A stretch of DNA of 32,021 nucleotides from a virus: positions 1 to 32,021 of the IMG/VR virus record IMGVR_UViG_3300025086_000130. One strand, 5' to 3'. How positions within the stretch are numbered: the first letter of the stretch is position 1; every line of letters starts with the position of its first letter. The position numbers and the translations under genes are program-made. Positions 14,892 through 22,428 of this stretch are shown here, piece by piece. The notes under the pieces are model-generated. The model had not been told where the DNA came from. It ran no database searches and saw nothing but the letters and a program-made list of their open reading frames with translations.

Positions 14892-14940
14892 GGGATTAAA
14901 GTCTGATTACGAATCGTTCGTAAACTCGAAGGAAAACTAA
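14710..14940 (+). CDS. Overprinted small head-region protein (76 aa), overlaps portal gene out of frame
   Basis: This frame overlaps the portal 3' end by 182 bases in the +1 frame, then continues 49 bases past the portal stop to end just before the next gene. The product (WDSLETYLQEQIQMTLRA, then ELELFRLQGKITSLEMLKGL) resembles the short two-helix proteins that often follow phage portal genes and end in an RLQGKI-like segment. AAAGGA precedes the ATG. The portal residues encoded by the same DNA are low complexity, which fits the small gene being the constrained one. A later start at Met33 is possible. Confidence 0.65.
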   Translation: MLNKEQARKVSPLVTNKQAWDSLETYLQEQIQMTLRALVGARSELELFRLQGKITSLEMLKGLKSDYESFVNSKEN

Positions 14941-17145
14941 ATGAGCCTAAGTTCACTAGGAATGCGATTACTACCCGGAGTAGCTGTAAGAACAGTGGCG
15001 GGTGGGTTTGCGCCTAAACCTAGTGGAATTAGACAAGATCAAATAATTGGAACTGGAAGAGCGAGGGGTACAGGGCCAGTTGGATCGACAGTAAGTGGTG
15101 ATGACGGGGATGACAATCAAATAACTCCTGAAGAGTATCAAAGACAAGTAGATTACTTTGCAGACAACAAGTTTGCAGGATCGTACAGCCCGGATAAAGA
15201 ATATCCAGACACACTTTCAGGATACTTGCAAAAATCCCTAGACTACGCCCTAGCTCCTCACGTAGAGTTTAACAAACTAACTCAAACGTACCGTGCTACA
15301 GGTCCGGGGGGAGCAATAGAGTCTATGATGGGGCCACTTGGTCCACTCGCGGCTTTGGGTCAAAAAGCAAACATGGCAAACTTAGAAAGATTACAGAGTA
15401 AAGTTGATGCGGGAGAAAAAGGATACGGCGTAGGTTTACTAGACAATCAGATAGTTGGTACAAGTCCACTTCCTGAATTTATGCAGGGTACTATGTTTGA
15501 TCCCGGTTACGGTACATTTTCAGGAATGGTACCGGGAACTCCCAGAGGGATTAGCGAAGCTCAACACTTAAGAAATCTACAAACTGCTCTAACAAATGCC
15601 GCTACACCACTGGGGTATGATGCTGATGAGATTTTTGGTAAGTCAATACCCGATGTAACTTCTGCGTACAATTTGCTTACGTATGGTGATGTAAGAGGCG
15701 CAGACATGGGCTTAGAAAACATTGCAGAAGACGTTCGCAGTTCTGTTGTGACAAGTATGGTGCCTAACCCATTAGGATCACAGTATGGGTACGTAAAGGC
15801 TCCCGTAACAAGTGGGGGATACAGGGGTATACCTCAAGGTTACGTAACTACCACACTCTCTGGAGTTTCAGGAACAGAAGTTTTTGATCAATCACAATAT
15901 GAACAACAAAGACAGGCTAACTTTGATGCTACAGTAGCTGCCGGACAAGCTAGGTCTGCGCCAAAGTCTTATGCTCCTGATTACGGTAATGACGATTATG
16001 GTAATGAAGACGAAGGTCGAGATGATGGACCTAGTGCTAGTGATACCAGCGATGGCGGCGGCGGCGGTATGGGTGGCGGCTTTGGAAGTGTGAGTGATAA
16101 CTTTGGTGGCGGTGACGCTATGGGCGGTCGGATCGGTATGCGAAACGGCGGGGAAGCATCCCCACAGATGGGCTTCGTTAACAAAGACCCCCGTACCGTA
16201 TCTGACAGTCAGGGCATAGCAGACAACAGGTATACTTCTGTACCACAGGGTTCGTTTGTAATGAACCAACCTGCAAACGAAATGTACAAGGATGATTTAG
16301 ACGTAGTTCTTGGGGACGCTGAAAAACGAGCAGGATCACCCCAAAACGACGGAAACATGGTAGACGTAGCTCTATCCGACGGTGAACGCCTGATACGCCC
16401 TGAAGTTGTAGACTTTGTAGAGAAGAAATACGGCGGCGGGTTTCTTGACAACATAAACAATACAGGCAAGCCTGAAGTGCAACGCCGTCAAGTTAAGTAC
16501 GGAGCTAAGATAGGCGCAGCAGACGGTGGATTTTTAGCCGATCAAGGTATGGAAGCGAAAGATGTAGGTAAAGATGTTCCTCTGGAAGATTACCAACCTA
16601 TATCCGAAAAGTTAAGAGCAAAGCTAACTAAGTTTGCAGCTAAGAAACCTAAAAGAGGCGACATCAGGGACTTTATTAAGAGTTTACCCCCCGAAGAAAA
16701 ACTTACAGTTTTATTCTTAACTGAAACACAGTCTACTACAGACCCTATTGAAAGCATGGAAGCAATTGGCGAAGTAGTAAACAACCGTATAAACTCTAAT
16801 TATTATGATTTTAAAGGTATAAAGACTTTGGATGATGCCCTACTAAAACAAACTAAACGGGGAGCATTTCAGTTTTCAGGGTTAGAACCTTCTACGTTTT
16901 TTGAACGAGCTAAAGAAGTAAAGGGTGGTACAGCAAGTAAAGGTTTAGCTAAAGCATATGCTGCAGCCCAAAATGTCTTAGACCCCGAAACAGAGGGAGC
17001 TAACAGATTAGACCCTAACACATTATTCTACACACGCAAAGACGCTCCTAGTCAGTGGATGCGTGAGTCTAAAGATTTAGAATTTTCTACGGAACTGGGT
17101 GGACACGAGTTTTATCGTACGTTCGCATCACCAGAATTTCCGTAA
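14941..17145 (+). CDS. Structural protein with C-terminal SleB/Hydrolase_2-like cell-wall hydrolase domain (734 aa)
   Basis: Residues 1-340 are Gly/Pro/Asn-rich and contain no motif I recognise. An acidic and poly-Gly linker follows at about 348-400. Residues 455-520 carry DVALSDGERLIRPEVV and a GKPEV segment, a motif I recall from other marine phage virion proteins. Residues 587-734 match the SleB-type hydrolase order: a likely catalytic Glu in LTETQ (about E595), EAIGEVVNNRI, RGAFQFSGL, NTLFYTR and GGHEFYRTF. It is probably a virion-associated lysin that thins peptidoglycan during DNA entry. AAGGA precedes the ATG, one base after the preceding stop codon. Confidence 0.75.
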   Translation: MSLSSLGMRLLPGVAVRTVAGGFAPKPSGIRQDQIIGTGRARGTGPVGSTVSGDDGDDNQITPEEYQRQVDYFADNKFAGSYSPDKEYPDTLSGYLQKSLDYALAPHVEFNKLTQTYRATGPGGAIESMMGPLGPLAALGQKANMANLERLQSKVDAGEKGYGVGLLDNQIVGTSPLPEFMQGTMFDPGYGTFSGMVPGTPRGISEAQHLRNLQTALTNAATPLGYDADEIFGKSIPDVTSAYNLLTYGDVRGADMGLENIAEDVRSSVVTSMVPNPLGSQYGYVKAPVTSGGYRGIPQGYVTTTLSGVSGTEVFDQSQYEQQRQANFDATVAAGQARSAPKSYAPDYGNDDYGNEDEGRDDGPSASDTSDGGGGGMGGGFGSVSDNFGGGDAMGGRIGMRNGGEASPQMGFVNKDPRTVSDSQGIADNRYTSVPQGSFVMNQPANEMYKDDLDVVLGDAEKRAGSPQNDGNMVDVALSDGERLIRPEVVDFVEKKYGGGFLDNINNTGKPEVQRRQVKYGAKIGAADGGFLADQGMEAKDVGKDVPLEDYQPISEKLRAKLTKFAAKKPKRGDIRDFIKSLPPEEKLTVLFLTETQSTTDPIESMEAIGEVVNNRINSNYYDFKGIKTLDDALLKQTKRGAFQFSGLEPSTFFERAKEVKGGTASKGLAKAYAAAQNVLDPETEGANRLDPNTLFYTRKDAPSQWMRESKDLEFSTELGGHEFYRTFASPEFP

Positions 17146-17235
17146 GAAGAATCCGTCAGCTACCCGCACAGCGGCCCTGACACAACCGACGCGGCTACCC
17201 ACAGCCATGTGGCCCCGCAAGATGAGGTAAATACA
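17146..17235 (+). other. Short GC-rich spacer with an imperfect direct repeat
   Basis: Ninety bases separate the hydrolase-domain gene from the scaffold. GCTACCCGCACAGC near 17159 and GGCTACCCACAGCC near 17192 form an imperfect direct repeat. It has no terminator. It could be an mRNA processing or structural element, or a remnant of coding sequence. Confidence 0.35.
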
Positions 17236-18108
17236 ATGGCAAAACAAGTACGCGGCATTCGTGCCAACAAACCAAACGACTCTTTCGGAACCATAAATAG
17301 CGACAGCTTATACAAAGGCAACTATCGATCAGAAGTCTACGAAGACGAAGAAGATACCCCTGAAGTAGAAGCAAGCGAAGAACCCGAATCTACAGAAACA
17401 AAAGACCCAAGCTTTGTAGAGGCAAAACAAGAATCGCCAAATCACGACTACAAGAAACGGTACGACGATTTAAAGCGACACTACGATACAAAACTTGCAC
17501 AATTTGAATCTGAAAAGCAGCAACTGCAACAGGCATCACAGGCATCTAATGTCCCAATGCCCAAGACAGTTGAAGAGTTGGAAAAGTTTCGTGAAGAGTA
17601 CCCGGATGTATACGGAGTTGTTGAGACTGTAGCGGCTATGCAAGCCGAAGAAAGAACTAAACACCTACAGTCAGAACTACTTGAAATTCAGGAACGCGAA
17701 AAGGAAACTGTGGTTCAAAGTGCATACCGCGAACTAATGAACAATCATCCAGATTTTATGGAAATTAAAGAGGATGAAGCGTTCTTAACGTGGCTTGGCG
17801 AACAGCCTGAATCTATTTCAGATGGTATTTACAAAAACAATACCGATGCTCGTTGGGCTTCAAGAGTACTTGATCTGTACAAATCAGATGTTGGTATCTC
17901 TAAAAAGAAGAAGACCAAATCTAATGAAGCGGCAGCAGCCGTAGTAAAGTCCTCTAAAGCTAAAGACGTTGTGTCGGAAGCAGGGGGCGGTGAAAAGAAG
18001 ATTTGGAAAGCTTCACAAATCGCCAAGATGCGTCCGTGGGAGTTCGAGAAGATGGAAGCTGAACTCGACCTAGCACGGCAAGAAGGGCGAATCGAACTAA
18101 ACTCTTAA
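17236..18108 (+). CDS. Capsid scaffolding protein (290 aa)
   Basis: The ATG at 17236 follows GAGGT; a GTG at 17209 would add nine residues. The protein is highly charged. An acidic N-terminal third contains EDEEDTPEVEASEEPES, then comes a long coiled-coil-like helical middle rich in Lys, Glu and Gln, and a basic C-terminal region (KKKKTKSNEAAAAVVKSSKAK) suited to bind the coat. Its position immediately before the coat gene and its composition match phage scaffolds that guide procapsid assembly and then leave. Confidence 0.85.
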   Translation: MAKQVRGIRANKPNDSFGTINSDSLYKGNYRSEVYEDEEDTPEVEASEEPESTETKDPSFVEAKQESPNHDYKKRYDDLKRHYDTKLAQFESEKQQLQQASQASNVPMPKTVEELEKFREEYPDVYGVVETVAAMQAEERTKHLQSELLEIQEREKETVVQSAYRELMNNHPDFMEIKEDEAFLTWLGEQPESISDGIYKNNTDARWASRVLDLYKSDVGISKKKKTKSNEAAAAVVKSSKAKDVVSEAGGGEKKIWKASQIAKMRPWEFEKMEAELDLARQEGRIELNS

Positions 18109-18136
18109 AACCTCAAAAATAGAGAAGGAATGAACA

Positions 18137-19126
18137 ATGGCGTTCACTACTGCTTCTGGATATGGAAACTTACCCTCAGGTAATTTTGCACCAGAAATCT
18201 TTAGCCAAAAAGTTCTCAAATTCTTTCGTCGCGCTTCGGTTGTTGAAGACATCACGAACACTGATTACGCTGGCGAAATTGAAAACTTTGGCGACACAGT
18301 CCGTATCATTAAAGAGCCGACTGTTACAGTATCCGCTTACCAGCGGGGTTCTGTTGTAAACCCACAAGACTTGGCTGATGACCAGATTACTATGGTTGTT
18401 GATCAGGCTAATGCGTTTGCATTCAAAATCGACGACATTGAAGAGCGTCACTCGCACGTAAACTTCGAGGCACTTGCCACCTCTTCTGGTGCATTTGCTC
18501 TGAAGCGTAAGTACGACAAGACTGTTCTTCAGGCTATGTCTGACGGTGCTGGCATTGCAGCTTCTGCTGTATCCGGTACAACCCTGACTACTACTGCTGC
18601 TGCTGGTGCCATTGGTACTGCAAACGCACCAATCAACATTGAGACAGACGACGCTGGCATCAACATGATGCTTGCAATGGCCCGTCTCCTTGACGATGAG
18701 TCAGTGCCAGAAGAAAATCGCTGGTTTGTAGCACCACCAATCTTCTACGAGAAGGTGTTCCAAGCTGGGAATAAAATTGCTGAAGTACAGGTTACTGGCG
18801 ACGGTACCTCACCACTTCGCAACGGTCTTGCAACTGTCGGCACACTTGCTGGCTTCCGTTGCTACAAGTCAACTGCGCTTAACAGCACAGGTGGCACAGA
18901 CCAAGTTACTTTGACAGACGCATCTGCAACCCTCGCAACTGATGGTTCAGAGAACGTTGTTCTCGCAGGTCACATGTCATCCACCTCTACTGCTTCGCAC
19001 ATTGCGAAAACAGAAGTGGTTCGTTCAACTGAATCGTTCTCCGACGTTATTCGTGGACTACATGTTTTTGGGCAAAAAGTACTTCGCCAAGAAGCAATCG
19101 TTCGCGGCGTTGTAGACTTCGCATAA
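18137..19126 (+). CDS. Major capsid protein (329 aa)
   Basis: The N-terminal FAPEIFSQKVLKFFRRASVVEDITN, followed by GDTVRIIKEPTVTVSAYQRG and an extended DQANAFAFKIDDIEERHSH region, matches HK97-fold coat proteins of P22/T7-like phages. The gene follows the scaffold and starts behind GAAGGA. Codon use appears C-rich and regular, as expected for the most expressed protein. It forms the icosahedral shell with about the usual length for this group. No cleavage or accessory domain was seen. Confidence 0.9.
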   Translation: MAFTTASGYGNLPSGNFAPEIFSQKVLKFFRRASVVEDITNTDYAGEIENFGDTVRIIKEPTVTVSAYQRGSVVNPQDLADDQITMVVDQANAFAFKIDDIEERHSHVNFEALATSSGAFALKRKYDKTVLQAMSDGAGIAASAVSGTTLTTTAAAGAIGTANAPINIETDDAGINMMLAMARLLDDESVPEENRWFVAPPIFYEKVFQAGNKIAEVQVTGDGTSPLRNGLATVGTLAGFRCYKSTALNSTGGTDQVTLTDASATLATDGSENVVLAGHMSSTSTASHIAKTEVVRSTESFSDVIRGLHVFGQKVLRQEAIVRGVVDFA

Positions 19127-19140
19127 GGGGGGCTAGATAA

Positions 19141-19599
19141 ATGGCTACTTTTGACCATACCATCACTGGTGGTGGAACTGTAGGACATCCCGCTCATGCG
19201 ATTCGTCCTTACATTGTGCAGTCAAAAATCTTTGACGCTGCCGATGACAACCTCACAGCTAACGATGTCATCAAAGTGATTGACCTACCGGACAACTCGA
19301 TTGTTCTTGGTGGTTGCCTTGATGTCCTTGAAGCTGGCGGTTCTAGTGTGACTTTTGACGTTGGTATCAGCACCGACATTGATGCCTTCTGTGATGGTGT
19401 TGATGGTAACGCTGATGCTATCTACAACTTTCACCCTACAGCAGCAGGTATCAACACAGTAATTGCTACAGACGCTATTCAAGTTAAAATCTTGGGTGCA
19501 GACTCTGCTGTAGTTCGTTTCCGTGTTATTGCCTTGATTGCTGACATTGGTGACCCAACTGCAATGGTCCAGACTGCTGCAGTCCAGACTGGCGTATAA
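19141..19599 (+). CDS. Possible capsid decoration or minor head protein (152 aa)
   Basis: A beta-rich Val/Asp/Ala-heavy protein (SIVLGGCLDVLEAGGSSVTFDVGIS, then AVVRFRVIALIADIGD) immediately after the coat gene, with GGGGGG upstream of the ATG. The composition and position fit a head decoration or fibre-type protein. No family name is certain. It is the last gene before the terminator at 19606-19650. Confidence 0.65.
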   Translation: MATFDHTITGGGTVGHPAHAIRPYIVQSKIFDAADDNLTANDVIKVIDLPDNSIVLGGCLDVLEAGGSSVTFDVGISTDIDAFCDGVDGNADAIYNFHPTAAGINTVIATDAIQVKILGADSAVVRFRVIALIADIGDPTAMVQTAAVQTGV

Positions 19600-19605
19600 T
19601 ACTAA

Positions 19606-19650
19606 TCAAGGGGGCAGGGCAACTTGCCCTCTTGACTCTTTATTTATTTC
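19606..19650 (+). terminator. Rho-independent terminator after the head genes
   Basis: TCAAG-G-GGGCA pairs with TGCCC-T-CTTGA across an 8-base loop (19606-19635), followed by a T-rich tract (CTCTTTATTTATTTC). The stem is long with one G-T pair. It probably reduces expression downstream of the abundant coat transcript. Confidence 0.8.
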
Positions 19651-19688
19651 GTGATAAAAGCAATAACCTTTGCCGGGAGTAAATACAC

Positions 19689-19847
19689 ATGGCAGCTAAG
19701 AAATCAAAAAGCCCAAAGCCAAAGAACGCAGCACTGTATTCGCGGGTTAAGGCAGAAGCTAAAAAGAAATTTGATGTGTACCCAAGCGCATACGCAAATG
19801 CTTGGCTAGTTAGAACCTATAAAAAGCGTGGTGGAACTTACGCTTAA
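19689..19847 (+). CDS. Tiny basic conserved phage protein (52 aa)
   Basis: Starts at an ATG about ten bases after CCGGGAG. The product has a lysine-rich start, then ALYSRVKAEAKKKFDVYPSA and AYANAWLVRTYKKRGG, a sequence type I recognise from many marine phage genomes. It has no known function. It is the first of five consecutive very basic small genes and too short for ordinary gene calling. Confidence 0.7.
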   Translation: MAAKKSKSPKPKNAALYSRVKAEAKKKFDVYPSAYANAWLVRTYKKRGGTYA

Positions 19848-19861
19848 GTTGGAGAAAAGAT

Positions 19862-20158
19862 ATGCCTGTAACAATTAAAGCGTTACCCGGCGGGGAGTTT
19901 CGTGGTGAACAATCCGCTACTGCAGAGATAAACAAGAGTCAAAGAACTAAAATTGCAAACGCTATGAAAAAGGCAGCAAAAGCGGCTGCTCCTAGCGGAG
20001 CAAGACTTAGTGATCAAGATGTACTAAATTTTTTGAAACAGATGATGGTGCCAAAAAAGAGTGCGCCGCGTGGTGGACCAAAGAAAAAGATGATGGGCGG
20101 CGGTAAGGTCATGCCTAAGAAAAAGATGATGTACGGCGGTAAGGCTAAGAAGAAATAG
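19862..20158 (+). CDS. Basic Lys/Met/Gly-rich phage protein (98 aa)
   Basis: Residues 1-65 are an ordinary helical region (AEINKSQRTKIANAMKKAAKAA). The C-terminal third is a low-complexity run of GGPKKKMMGGG and MPKKKMMYGGKAKKK repeats. GGAGAAAAGAT precedes the ATG. The extreme basic charge suggests nucleic-acid binding or a packaged internal protein, but this is an inference from composition. Confidence 0.65.
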   Translation: MPVTIKALPGGEFRGEQSATAEINKSQRTKIANAMKKAAKAAAPSGARLSDQDVLNFLKQMMVPKKSAPRGGPKKKMMGGGKVMPKKKMMYGGKAKKK

Positions 20159-20160
20159 GC

Positions 20161-20409
20161 ATGGCTAAACCACAGGGCGGCTTAACGAAATGGTTCAAGG
20201 AAGATTGGCGGGACGTAAAGACCGGCAAGAAGTGTGGTCGCTCCGGTAAGGATAAAAAGAAACGCCCCTACCCAGCCTGTAGACCTGCCAAAGTCGCCAA
20301 GCGTATAACTAAAAAAGAAGCAGCTAAAAAAACAGGGTCACGTAGAGTAAACTGGTCTGTTACAGCTTCTGGTAAAAAACGAACTCCTGCAAAAAGAAAG
20401 AAAGCCTAA
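20161..20409 (+). CDS. Small basic Cys-containing protein (82 aa)
   Basis: The pattern LTKWFKEDWRDVKTG, then CGRSG, YPACRPAKVAKRITKKEAA and a lysine-rich tail belongs to a small protein type widespread in marine phages. The two cysteines are conserved-looking and could form a metal or redox site with a partner. Its function is unknown. It overlaps the next gene by one base. Confidence 0.65.
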   Translation: MAKPQGGLTKWFKEDWRDVKTGKKCGRSGKDKKKRPYPACRPAKVAKRITKKEAAKKTGSRRVNWSVTASGKKRTPAKRKKA

Positions 20410-20549
20410 TGAAAAAATCAGTACCCGCCCCAAAAGGGTTTCATTGGATGAGAGCAGGTAAAGGCTACAAACTTATGAAGGGTGACTACAAACCTCATAA
20501 GGGAGCAGTTAAAAATGCTTCATTTGAAGTACAGAAAGTTCATAAGTAA
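20409..20549 (+). CDS. Tiny basic protein (46 aa)
   Basis: An ATG at 20409 overlaps the previous stop codon (TAATG). The product is MKKSVPAPKGFHWMRAG then GYKLMKGDYKPHKGAV and a short tail. It is very basic, with aromatic residues. Its stop codon overlaps the next ATG, so it sits seamlessly in the translational chain, which is the main support for it. Confidence 0.6.
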   Translation: MKKSVPAPKGFHWMRAGKGYKLMKGDYKPHKGAVKNASFEVQKVHK

Positions 20550-20833
20550 TGCCTCGTAAACCTGACAACATGCCAGCCCGTAACAAGAAGAACTTTCGTT
20601 CTACCAAGTCTGGTGCGGGTATGACTAAGGCAGGAGTAGCTTCGTATCGTCGCAAGAACCCCGGCAGCAAGTTAAAGACTGCTGTTACTGGGAAGGTCAA
20701 GCCGGGAAGCACTGCAGCTAAACGCCGCAAGTCTTACTGTGCAAGGTCAGCCGGACAGATGAAGAAGTTTCCTAAAGCAGCCAAAGACCCTAACAGTCGC
20801 TTACGTCAAGCGCGGAAGAGGTGGAAATGTTAA
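20549..20833 (+). CDS. Small basic protein, DUF6321-like (94 aa)
   Basis: Contains KSGAGMTKAGVASYRRKNPGS, LKTAVTGKVKPGS and KRRKSYCARSAG, a signature I associate with the DUF6321 phage family, and ends in RQARKRWKC. Its function is unknown. It is strongly basic like its four upstream neighbours, and it overlaps the holin gene by seven bases. Confidence 0.7.
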   Translation: MPRKPDNMPARNKKNFRSTKSGAGMTKAGVASYRRKNPGSKLKTAVTGKVKPGSTAAKRRKSYCARSAGQMKKFPKAAKDPNSRLRQARKRWKC

Positions 20834-21210
20834 CAGCCCTTATTGGACCAATAGCAGACCTTGCTGGAACGTGGATGTCCGGCAAAGTAGAAGAGAAGAA
20901 AGCCCAATCCGCTACCAAAGTAGCAAAGGCACAAGCCGAAGCCATAGTTATGCAAAAGAAAGCTACGGGGGAAATTGATTGGGACTTAGAGATGGCGAAG
21001 GGTAGCCAGTCATCTTGGAAGGACGAATGGCTCACCATCTTATTTAGCATACCACTTATCTTAGCTTTCACTCCGGGGATGGAAGACCTTGTACGTAACG
21101 GATTTCAACAATTGGAGCAAATGCCTGAATGGTACCAGTACAGCTTGGGCGTTATTGTTGCTGCAAGCTTTGGAGTCCGGTCAGCGACAAAGTTCTTTGG
21201 TAAAAAGTGA
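20827..21210 (+). CDS. Holin, three-transmembrane type (127 aa)
   Basis: The ATG at 20827 follows GGAAGAGG, while a GTG at 20821 is less well placed. A short hydrophobic N-terminus is followed by an amphipathic Lys/Ala/Gln-rich helix (24-46). Then come hydrophobic segments at 69-84 (WLTILFSIPLILAF) and 103-120, with the characteristic PEWYQYSLGVIVAASFGVRS. This matches the Holin_3TM-type family that permeabilises the inner membrane so the lysozyme can reach peptidoglycan. It stands at the head of the lysis genes. Confidence 0.8.
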   Translation: MLTALIGPIADLAGTWMSGKVEEKKAQSATKVAKAQAEAIVMQKKATGEIDWDLEMAKGSQSSWKDEWLTILFSIPLILAFTPGMEDLVRNGFQQLEQMPEWYQYSLGVIVAASFGVRSATKFFGKK

Positions 21211-21446
21211 TGACTGTAGAAGCTTTTTTAAAATGGAAGATACTTCCTAGATTTATGATGTTAGCCAGCACAGTAATGTCTTGGCGGTGTGCAGAATGGT
21301 TCATGGATTTGTCTGACCCCACAGCCTCACAGTCAGCCTTCGTCAGTGTTGTAATGGGCGTGATGACAGGCGTATTTGGAATTTGGATGGGTCACGAACA
21401 CAAGGGGGATACCATAGTTGAAAAGCGTTCCCCTAGAAAAAATTAA
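21207..21446 (+). CDS. Small two-helix membrane protein, putative second holin or lysis accessory (79 aa)
   Basis: Two predicted membrane helices (about 16-33 and 44-62) carry Met/Gly-rich segments such as VVMGVMTGVFGIWMGHEHKG, and a short basic tail follows. The start overlaps the holin stop codon (GTGATGA). Proteins of this type commonly follow three-TM holins in marine phages. An antiholin or second holin role is inferred from position. Confidence 0.65.
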   Translation: MMTVEAFLKWKILPRFMMLASTVMSWRCAEWFMDLSDPTASQSAFVSVVMGVMTGVFGIWMGHEHKGDTIVEKRSPRKN

Positions 21447-21549
21447 AAGCCCATGCAAAGGAATTTGTGTATTAGATAAGGAGCGAGTTAAGTGTATCGG
21501 ATGTGGACGAACCATTGACGAAATAATTAGCTGGGGTAAAGCCAAATGA
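21418..21549 (+). CDS. DUF1289-like four-cysteine mini-protein with TTG start (43 aa)
   Basis: The frame contains SPCKGICVLDKERVK and CIGCGRTIDEIISW. This has the C-x3-C and C-x2-C spacing and the GCGRT-x-DEI-x-W ending of the DUF1289 family of small, probably zinc- or iron-binding proteobacterial proteins. The only start that gives the whole motif is TTG at 21418, which has AAGGGGG at good spacing. It overlaps the preceding gene by 29 bases and the lysozyme ATG by four bases. It is absent if only ATG starts over 60 codons are considered. Confidence 0.7.
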   Translation: MKSVPLEKIKSPCKGICVLDKERVKCIGCGRTIDEIISWGKAK

Positions 21550-22031
21550 AATACAGAACAGAACATTTTCTAGATAAGTTAATTCACCATGAGGGTATGG
21601 TGCTTACTGTGTATGAAGACAGTCTGGGCATCGAAACTATCGGCATTGGTCGAAACCTTAAAGACAGAGGCATCACCAAAGAAGAACTAGACTACATGGA
21701 CATCCCAAGTATGGATGTGGTCTACGAACACGGTATTACCGAAGCCGACGCTCGTTACCTTGCCATGAACGACATACGCATTGTTGAGAACGAACTGTGT
21801 CGAGTTCATCCTTGCGTTGAAGACCTAGATAGTGTAAGACAGTTGATACTGATGGACATGGCATTCAACATGGGGGTTCCCAGATTGTGCAAGTTTAAAA
21901 ACATGTGGGGTGCAATCTACGATGGTAACTACGAAATAGCATCCTTAGAGATGTTGGATTCTAGATGGGCAAAGCAAGTAGGTTCGAGGGCCGTTAAACT
22001 TTCGGACGCAATGAAAGCAGGGGAGTTCTAA
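21546..22031 (+). CDS. Endolysin, T4-type GH24 lysozyme (161 aa)
   Basis: E16 in HHEG, D25 in YEDSLG and T31 in ETIGIG reproduce the catalytic E-D-T triad of T4 lysozyme at identical spacing, and a helical body with DMAFNMGVPRL follows. It hydrolyses peptidoglycan glycan strands at lysis, with the holin opening the membrane. There is no signal peptide, so it depends on a holin. The length is typical of the family. Confidence 0.9.
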   Translation: MKYRTEHFLDKLIHHEGMVLTVYEDSLGIETIGIGRNLKDRGITKEELDYMDIPSMDVVYEHGITEADARYLAMNDIRIVENELCRVHPCVEDLDSVRQLILMDMAFNMGVPRLCKFKNMWGAIYDGNYEIASLEMLDSRWAKQVGSRAVKLSDAMKAGEF

Positions 22032-22228
22032 TGTCTGGATATGGAGAACAAGAAGGCAACTATATTGTGTACCGTAATAAAAAAGGTACTATAACAAGTA
22101 AGACTTGGAGTCCTATAGTAAAAAAAGATTCCATACGCAAACAGACATCTGGTCGTAAGGCATCAAGCAGCGCAGAAAAAAGTTATCTACAGCAGGGTAT
22201 GGAAATTGTAAAAGGGTTATTTGATTAA
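22031..22228 (+). CDS. Hypothetical protein (65 aa)
   Basis: The start overlaps the lysozyme stop codon (TAATG) and its own stop overlaps the next gene. The product opens with a Tyr/Gly-rich segment and carries a Lys/Ser-rich middle and a hydrophobic end (EIVKGLFD). No family was recognised. It belongs to the lysis and tail transition operon by position. Confidence 0.6.
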   Translation: MSGYGEQEGNYIVYRNKKGTITSKTWSPIVKKDSIRKQTSGRKASSSAEKSYLQQGMEIVKGLFD

Positions 22229-22428
22229 TGAGATACAGACAACCTAGACCTGCTGATGATTCTAAAGAAAAGCAAAAAGAACGAGAAACTAATATGCAGC
22301 CTTTTACTTTTCAAAATCCTGTTATTGAATTTGAAGAAGGTAAAAAAGGTGCATACAGGGGTAATGTTCCTCTGAATAAAGATATTCACAAAAAAATGAA
22401 ATCATATTTTGCTAGGAAAAAAGCTTAG
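22228..22428 (+). CDS. Hypothetical protein (66 aa)
   Basis: A very charged protein: an N-terminal Lys/Glu-rich stretch (KEKQKERETN), then FTFQNPVIEFEEGKKGAYRG and a basic end. No hydrophobic segment or motif is seen. It overlaps the upstream gene by one base and abuts the oxygenase-like gene with no gap. Confidence 0.55.
   Translation: MRYRQPRPADDSKEKQKERETNMQPFTFQNPVIEFEEGKKGAYRGNVPLNKDIHKKMKSYFARKKA

Noticed and set aside
15892-16269. Long antisense frames opposite the hydrolase-domain protein
   Set aside because: They mirror the Gly/Asp-rich codons of the sense gene and encode low-complexity Thr/Ile/Val-rich products with no starts or operon context.
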